From contig OZ023213.1 of the NCBI GenBank assembly GCA_963995525.1, positions 21,937,921-22,001,920 of the forward strand: a stretch of 64,000 nt of DNA. The letters are read 5' to 3'. Positions within the stretch are counted from its first letter, which is position 1. Every line of letters starts with the position of its first letter. This stretch comes from Escarpia spicata. Taxonomy: Eukaryota; Annelida; Polychaeta; Sabellida; Siboglinidae. Below are positions 28,301 to 37,300 of the stretch, piece after piece. Made by a program: the position numbers and the translations under genes. A model generated the notes under the pieces. That model was not told the origin of the DNA and ran no database searches. It saw only the letters and a list, made by a program, of their open reading frames with translations.

Positions 28301-31300
28301 GATGGTGGGTGTGGTTTAAGAGTTTGTTGATGGTGGGTGTGGTTTAAGAGTTTGTCGATGGTGGGTGTGGTTTAAGAGTTTGTCGATGGTGGGTGTGGTT
28401 TAAGAGTTTGTTGATGGTGGGTGTGGTTTAAGAGTTTGTTGATGGTGGGTGTGGTTTAACACTTTTGATGGTGAATGTAGTTGGGGTGTAAGACTTTTGA
28501 TGGTGAATGTAGTTGGGGTTTAAGACTTGATGGTGAATGTAGTTGGGGTTTAAGACTAGATGGTAAATGTAGTTGGGGTGTAAGACTTTTGATGGTGAAT
28601 GTAGTTGGGGTTTAAGACGAGATGGTGATTGTGGTTGGGGTTTAAGACTTTTGATGGTGAATGTTGTTGGGGTTTAAGACTTGATGGTGAATGTAGTTGT
28701 GGTTGAAGACTTTTGATGGTGAATGTAGTTGGGGTTTAAGACTTGATGGAGAATGTAGGTGGTGTTTAAGAATTTTCATGGTGAATGTAGTTGGTGTTTA
28801 AGACTTTTCATGGTGAATGTAGTTGGTGTTTAAGGCTTGAATGTAGTTGGGGTTTAAGACTTGAATGTGATTGTGGTTGGGGTTTAAGACTGTGGATGAT
28901 GATTGTGGTTAAAGTTTAAGACTTTGTTGATGGTGAGTGTGATAAGCGATTAAGACTGTTGAAGGTGAGTGTGGTTGGGGTTTAAGAATGTGTTAATGGT
29001 GAGTGTGGTTTAAGAGTTTGTTGATGGTGGGTGTGGTTTAAGACTTGATGATGAATGTAGTTGGGGTTTAAGACATGATGGTGAATGTATTTGGGGGTTT
29101 ATGACTTATGATGGTGAATGTAGTTGGGGTTTAAGACTTGATAATGAATGTAGTTAGGGTTTAATACTTGATGGTGGATGTAGTTGGGGTTTAAGACTGT
29201 TGATGGTGAATGTAGTTGGGGTTTAAAACTTGATAGTGAATGTAGTTGTGAGTTAAGACTTGATGGTGAATGTAGTTGGGGTTTAAGACTTGATTGTGAA
29301 TGTAGTTGGGGTTTAAGACTTTTGATGGTGAATGTAGTTGGGGTTTAAGACTTGATGATGAATGTAGTTGGGGTTTAAGACTTTTGATGGTGAATGTAGT
29401 TGGGGTTTAAGACTTGATGGTGAATGTAGTTGTGGTTGAAGACTTTTGATGGTGAATGTAGTTGGGGTTTAAGACTTGATGGTGAATGTAGTTGGGGTTT
29501 AAGACTTTTGATGGTGAATGTAGTTAGGGTTTAATACTTTTGATGGTGAATGTAGTTGGGGTTTAAGACTTGATGGTGAATGTAGTTGGGGTTTAAGACT
29601 TTTGATGGTGAATGTAGTTGGGGTTTAAGACTTGATGGTGAATGTAGTTGATGTTTAAGACTTTTCATGGTGGATGTAGTTGGTGTTTAAGACTTTTCAT
29701 GGTGAATGTAGTTGGTGTTTAAGACTTTTAATGGTGAATTTAGTTGGTGTTTAAGACTTGATGGTGAATGTAGTTGGGGTTTAAAACTTGATGGTGATTG
29801 TGGTTAAAGTTTAAGACTTAGTTGATGGTGAGTGTGATAAGGGATTAAGACTGTTGATGGTGATTGTGGTTGGGGTTGAAGACTATTTGATGGTGGGTGT
29901 GGTTGGGGTTTAAAACTATTTGATGGTGAGTATGGTAGGGGTTAAGAATGTGTTAATGGTTAATGTGATAAGGGAGTAAGACTGTAGATGCTGAGTGTAC
30001 CTAGGTTTTAAGGTGATGAATGTGACTAAGTTTTAAGACTGTTAGCAGTGAATTTAGCTAGGTCTTATGACCTGCTGAAAATGATGTGATCATAAGACTG
30101 TTAATGTTTAGAGCCAACTTGTTAAGTTTTTGATGATGAGTGAGAATAGATCTTCAGACTGATGAAGATGATGATGATGAATGAAACTACATCTTAAAGA
30201 GTTTATTGATAATGAAAGATTCATAAATATTACTACACATAAGATATTACAAGACCAAAAACATGCAGATCTACACCTAATGTAATTGGACTTTCGAATG
30301 AGACCAACAGTTGGCAGAGGACTTATCTATAACACACCCTTTCTACAAATGTCCTCAGGGAGGGCGGCTGTTCCAATCGAGTCCGAAGATCGGAGTATGA
30401 CGGAGCCCGGAGCAGTCATCAGTCACAGCAGCAGCGCGACGCGACTCTCCGACCAACTTCTCAAGGCCGCCTTTGGCATAAGAGCACCCTCTGGTGGAGC
30501 CGCTGGTAGGCATGATCAGTATTACATGCAGTCCAGTATACATGGAGAGTTTCGTGAGTGCTACATTTTTGCAATGTTCTTAATTTGCGGAATTTAGTAG
30601 AATGGTTATATTTGGAAATGAATTGTGTTGTGAATGGAGAAAAGCAAACAGTTTCAAAGAGATAAATTAGTGCACTAAATAGCGAATGTTTGCAGACTTT
30701 CTAAATCTCTAAAACAAACAGGATTAGAAATGTATGGCATTATTATGGTTTTTGCACTTCATATTGAATACATTTTGTATCAAGAAACCACATGACAATC
30801 TACATTGGTTAGGCCATCAATACCATATTTGTTTAATGTAAACAAAATTAAACATGCACAAATAATGTAATAAAAGTAAATGGTTATAAATAATGTCCTG
30901 TGGATATTCAGTTCTTCCTGTTCGGCCATGAACAGAATATCTCCTGTTTGATCGAATGTGGCTATTAATCAAGAGGACAAATTGAAGTTGGCAGTATTTC
31001 ATTCCAGCATAATACGTAAATTTATTTCTGTTTTGACTTGTGATAAAATATAAGGATTGTACAATAACAATTATGGTTTTATAAAAATGTTGACATTTGT
31101 TATCAAGATTGACAAATACTTGTAAATTTAGTTTGGAAGCCAATAAACCCAACTGACATAAGTTGCATATGTATGCTGCCAATTGACATGCCAAGTTAGA
31201 ATGAATTTGGTCAATCATTTTACCTAAAATACAAATCATTGTGAATCAATTGAATTTCAATGCATACACATCATCACTGTCACCTGGTGAACGAAAAAGT

Positions 31301-34300
31301 GTAATAAATCTTTAAAAAAATTATATATATGTCATTAAAATTGTCCTAAAATGTCAAAAGCTGGCTTGAAAATTAAAATGAAATTAGAATTCACGACAGC
31401 TTACAATAAAATGTTTTCAATCTATATTTGAACTGTTTGTTTTTTCCTGACAGAACTTCCCCCGGGCCTCTCTCACAGTCCCACTGCTGGCGTGGTTGTT
31501 CCCTACTCTTCCGCGGCTCTCCCAACCAGGACCTTCCCGCACGTGGGATCCAACTCTTCCCTGAAGGAGACATCTACAACGCAAGTGGCGTTTGCACACA
31601 CGCGCACACGCACGCTGTCATGCGGCCCGGAGGAGTCTGTCTCTGACAGCATGCGTTACATGCAATCCCTGCCGACAATGGAGGGACCCGTAACGTTTGT
31701 TGCCCCAGAACTGGCAGAGGAAGTGCTCATGGACGTAAGTGGCCCTCTCATTCAACGTTGCGTGGAGGTGATTAGTGTTGGTATTGCCCACCAGTTGGAG
31801 TCACATGTGTAATTTTTTTTAGTATACACCATATTCGTTCTATTAAGCTTACAGTGAACTTAACCAATATTTGAGATATGGAAATATGTAAAATGTTGTG
31901 TTCCAATAAGAGTACAGGGGTGTGCACCCATTTTCTTTGGTTCCTGGGGTTTCTGGTTGCAGCCATCTCGGCAGACGTGACTGGCAAGCGATTTATGAAC
32001 AAAAAGGACACCAGAACACTGTAAAGTCTGATAATTTAAATGGACCGTTTAAGAATTATGAATTTTTTCATTACTGAGGTTTGAATATAGTGTGACATTG
32101 GTAGAAATCAAATTACAACGATGGATTCAACAGTGAAGGTTGGCACTAGAGATAACTGTCGTGGTGTCAGACACTGCTAAAAATGAGGTATATGTTAATT
32201 GGGGCATGTACCCTTAATAAAACGAATACAGTGATTGTAATACTATTATGTGTAAGATGGTAAAGTTGTTAGAATATGTATACTAAGAGGCAGCATTGGG
32301 GGGGGGTCTGGCAGTGTTTCCTGCCAGGTGCTGAGGTCCACCCACCCCTGTATGTTCACTTGCTTTCTTCGACCATTGGTCTCTCATCAACCAACTGGTG
32401 ATTCATTTCAAAAACTCAACGTTAGTTATTTAGCGTTATCGAGTCACTACATGTTTGCTGCAGCTGGTGAGCCACTTACCAGATGGCGCCACTTTATGTG
32501 GAAATATTTTGCATTTCATAATTAATAACGGCTGAAATTAAGTGATCCGCAGAAATGAGTTTAGATTAAAAAGTATGTAAATTACAAATAATTTAGGTAA
32601 CAAGATTTTAAAATAAAAAAGGTTTAAGTGGCAGCTAAGTTAATAATAATAATTAAAATTTATATAGTGCCCGAATCCATTTAAAATAAAATCTTTTAGG
32701 GCACTTTACCAAAAATTGCATAAATTAAATAAAACTATTAAGATATTAATAGGAAATGTAAAAGGACTGATTTAAACATCATAGATAAAAAGTATATATC
32801 TAAAATTATAATTGTAGTGCAAAAAATTAAGTTGCGATCTATCCCCCTGACGGTGTTGTTACGTTTACAGAAGAGCCACAACGAGACCGTATCGAAACTG
32901 AGTTTTGTTCTCGCTCTGGTCGAGTGTATCATCGACCTGGCCCAGTCCCGCAGTTCTCCCCTCTCAGAGTCCGTCACCGAGAAAGTGCTGTCATCGTCAC
33001 CAGGGGGCGGCACCGCCACGATGGAGCACATCTCGTTCATGAGCGAGGGCGATCGGTGCATTGAGCAACTCGTTCTCTACGTGAGGGCGCTGCAGTTGCT
33101 GTCATCATCGATTCAACTTGCCAAGGAGGAAGTTAGCGCTGGGAGACTGCACCCGTCGAACAACGTCCGTGCACGTGAGTTGTTTTATTAATTTATCCAG
33201 TTGTTATTTATTTAATTGACCCGTCCATCACATGACCTGTTGCCTAGTAAAACCTCTGTTAAGCCATAAAAAAATGGATAACAAATACCTGGTGGATTCG
33301 GATATTTCATCATATATTTTATTGAAATTCCAAATACAGTGACCACTGACCAATACACTAACCTATACACTGACCATTGACCAATACACCGACCACTCAC
33401 CAAAACACTAACCACTCACCAAAACACAACCACTCACCAAAACAGTAACCACTCACCAAAACACTAACCACTCACCAAAACACTAACCACTCACCAAAAC
33501 ACTAACCACTCACCAAAACACTGACCACTCACCAAAACACTAACCACTCACCAAAACATTAACCACTCACCAAAACACTGATCACTCACCAAAACACTGA
33601 TCACTCGCCAAAACACTAACCACTCACCAAAACACTGACCACTCACCAAAACACTGATCACTCATCAAAACACTAACCACTCACCAAAACACTGACCACT
33701 CACCAAAACACTAACCACTCACCAAAACACTAACCACTCACCAAAACACTGATCACTCGCCAAAACACTAACCACTCGCCAAAACACTAACCACTCACCA
33801 AAACACTGATCACTCGTCAAAACACTAACCACTCACCAAAACACTGATCACTCACCAAAACACTAACCACTCACCAAAACACTGATCACTCACCAAAACA
33901 CTAACCACTCACCAAAACACTGATCACTCACCAAAACACTGATCACTCGCCAAAACACTAACCACTCACCAAAACACTGATCACTCACCAAAACACTAAC
34001 CACTCACCAAAACACTGATCACTCACCAAAACACTGATCACTCGCCAAAACACTAACCACTCACCAAAACACTGATCACTCACCAAAACACTGACCACTC
34101 ACCAAAACACTGATCACTCACCAAAACACTGACCACTCACCAAAACACTGACCTCTCACCAAAACACTGGTCACTCATCAAAACACTAACCACTCACCAA
34201 AACACTAACCACTCACCAAAACACTAACCACTCACCAAAACACTGATCACTCACCAAAACACTGATCACCCACCAAAACACTGACCACTCACCAAAACAC

Positions 34301-37300
34301 TGATCACTCGCCAAAACACTGACCACTCGCCAAAACACTGACCACTCGCCAAAACACTGACCACTCGCCAAAACACTGACCACTCGCCAAAACACTGACC
34401 ACTCGCCAAAACACTGACCACTCGCCAAAACACTGACCACTCGCCAAAACGCTGACCACTCACCAAAACGCTGACCACTCACCAAAATGCTGACTATTCA
34501 CCACTACATTGACCAATCAACAAGACACTGACCACTCACCAACACACTGACCACTCACCAGTACCCTGACCACTCACCAACACACTGACCACTCACCAAT
34601 ACACTGACAACTCGCCAATACACTGACCACTCGCCAATATATTAACCACTTGCCAATACACTAACGAAATAGTAACCACTGACCAATACACTGATCAATA
34701 CACTGACCATATATTGACCAATACACTCACCAATACACTGACCGTACAACCAATACACTCACCACTCGCCAATACACTCACCGCATGCCAATACACTCAC
34801 CGCTCGCCAATACACTCACTAATACACTGACCAATACACTGACCGTACACTGACCAATACATTGCCCTGTTGACTGACCGTTGTCCACTGTGTCCAGTAC
34901 ATTGACCGGCGTGTTGTTGTGTGTTTGCAGTGGTGACTGAGATGAACGCGTTCTACCATCAGTGTCTGTGCGTGTGTAAGTTCCTGCACAGTAAGAGCAG
35001 TGCTGTGCGCAGTGCTGACGTCACCTCGGCCGCAGCAACCATCACGGCTGACCGCCTCATCTACAGCCACGCCATCGAAATGGTACGTCTCATTCTCCTC
35101 TAGATGACAGCTGTCTCCAGGGGACTGGTTCATCTTTAGATGACAGCTGTCTCCACGGGACTGGTTCACCTCTAGATGACAGCTGTCTCCAGGGGCCCGG
35201 TTCACCTCTAGATGACAGCTGTCTCCAGGGTACTGGTTCACCTCTAGATGACAGCTGTCTCCAGGGCACCGGTTCACCTCTAGATGACAGCTGTCTCCAG
35301 GGGACCGGTTCACCTCTAGATGACAGCTGTCTCCAGGGGACCGGTTCACCTCTAGATGACAGCTGTCTCCGGGGGACCGGTTCATCTCTAGATGACAGCT
35401 GTCTCCATGGGACCGGTTCACCTCTAGATGACAGCTATCTCCAGGGGACCGGTTCACCTCTAGATGACAGCTGTCTCCAGGGGACCGGTTCACCTCTAGA
35501 TGACAGCTGTCTCCAGGGGACCGGTTCACCTCTAGATGACAGCTGTCTCCAGGAGACCGGTTCACCTCTAGATGACAGCTGTCTCCAGGGGACCGGTTCA
35601 CCTCTAGATGACAGCTGTCTCCAGGGGACCGGTTCACCTCTAGATGACAGTTGTCTCCGGGGGACCGGTTCATCTCTAGATGACAGCTGTCTCCATGGGA
35701 CCGGTTCACCTCTAGATGACAGCTATCTCCAGGGGACCGGTTCACCTCTAGATGACAGCTGTCTCCAGGGGACCGGTTCACCTCTAGATGACAGCTGTCT
35801 CCAGGGGACCGGTTCACCTCTAGATGACAGCTGTCTCCAGGGGACCTGTTCACCTCTAGATGACAGCTGTCTCCAGGGGATGTACTCTTACTTGGAATTG
35901 TACTTGATAAGTTTATGTTTCAAAGTACAGCTGTACTAGAGTTGTACTTGATCAAATGTACTTAACATTAACCCTGACTACTACAACTAATTATCATTAC
36001 ACAACTGCAAACTTGTACTTGCGCAAATCAGCTCACATATCCAACTGAGCGCTCCAATTGAATCAAGATCAATAAATGAATCAATTTGAAAATTAATCTA
36101 CAGAAATTTAACCAGACAAAACGTGTCAGAATAGTTTTCTTAGTTTGTCTACTGATTGATTTATAATATCCCCTCTCTCTTTCAGTGTCAAACTGCAGCT
36201 GCTGATGAGCTGTTTGGGAATCCTCGTGAGGTAGGTCAGCTGTCACCAGTAATAATGTCCCCAACAATTTTATGTTAACCCAGTCTCACTACATCAATTT
36301 GTGAAATAACCAATTTAAAATAGCACTATTTTCCTGGGAAGTGCTTGATATAGAATTTAATTTTATTGTAATAAAATTTATAAAATAATTCTTGGTTGTG
36401 ATCTAGATTGCTTCTGAACAGGATATCGTATTTTGTAGATATTCTTAATGTGGCCAATATAACAAACAACTACTCGAATGAGTGCTTTTGACAAGTTATG
36501 CAAATCCTATATTATTATTATTTATATGTTTAATGGGAAATGTGTGCAGTTATCCAAATATGGTAATTTTTACATAAAAACTTACATAACAACAAACATT
36601 GCACACATGACCTCCGCAAATATGAACCTTACCAACAAATGTTGCATGACATCTTTCAGATCACACTTCCCCACCTGTTGTTCTAGCCTCCACAACTTCC
36701 TCATTGCGTAGAACAAACTGAATTTCCACACAATATATGTCGGAATGTCCGACAGATGTCACAAAATGACACGAGGTGCATGAGCCATGTAGAGAGAATG
36801 ATTGTCTGTGTGTTGATTGTTGCGGTTGGTGTGTTGCAGTGTTTCCATCGCTATCGCAACGCCCAGATCCTGTTGCACAGTCTGGCCCAGCAAGCCCACG
36901 ACGACCATGACAGACAACTCCTCAACAAGTGTAAGTACTGGATGGGGGTATGTGGATGGGGGTATTGCTCTCCTTATCACTTTACACCCATCACGTTTTA
37001 TTGAAATGCACTCCGATTCCCCACAGCGCTTGTAAACATTCAGCAAGATATATTTTTAAAAGCCCCTAATGCAAAAACCCAATACAAGTATATATATATA
37101 AACCCAATACATATATATATAAACCATACAGCAAATACATATAGCATACAGTTAACTGGTAGCTGGCACCACATATATGAGGCATCAAAGTTCAGCTTAT
37201 CTATGAGCAGTTTCGGGCAGTTAGGGATCACGACAGGTCAGCATTCCTGTGAAATGATTTCCAATTGTGAGGTTTGAGGATTACCACTGTATACACAATT

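Noticed and set aside
33340..34870. CRISPR-like regular repeats
   Set aside because: Contiguous tandem units without spacers, in an intron of a eukaryotic gene.
34819..35853. 344-codon open frame on the - strand with [12 protein letters not shown] repeats
   Set aside because: It is the reverse reading of the 36-bp intronic minisatellite, whose period is a multiple of 3. It overlaps ULK exon 20 antisense and has no start context or domain.
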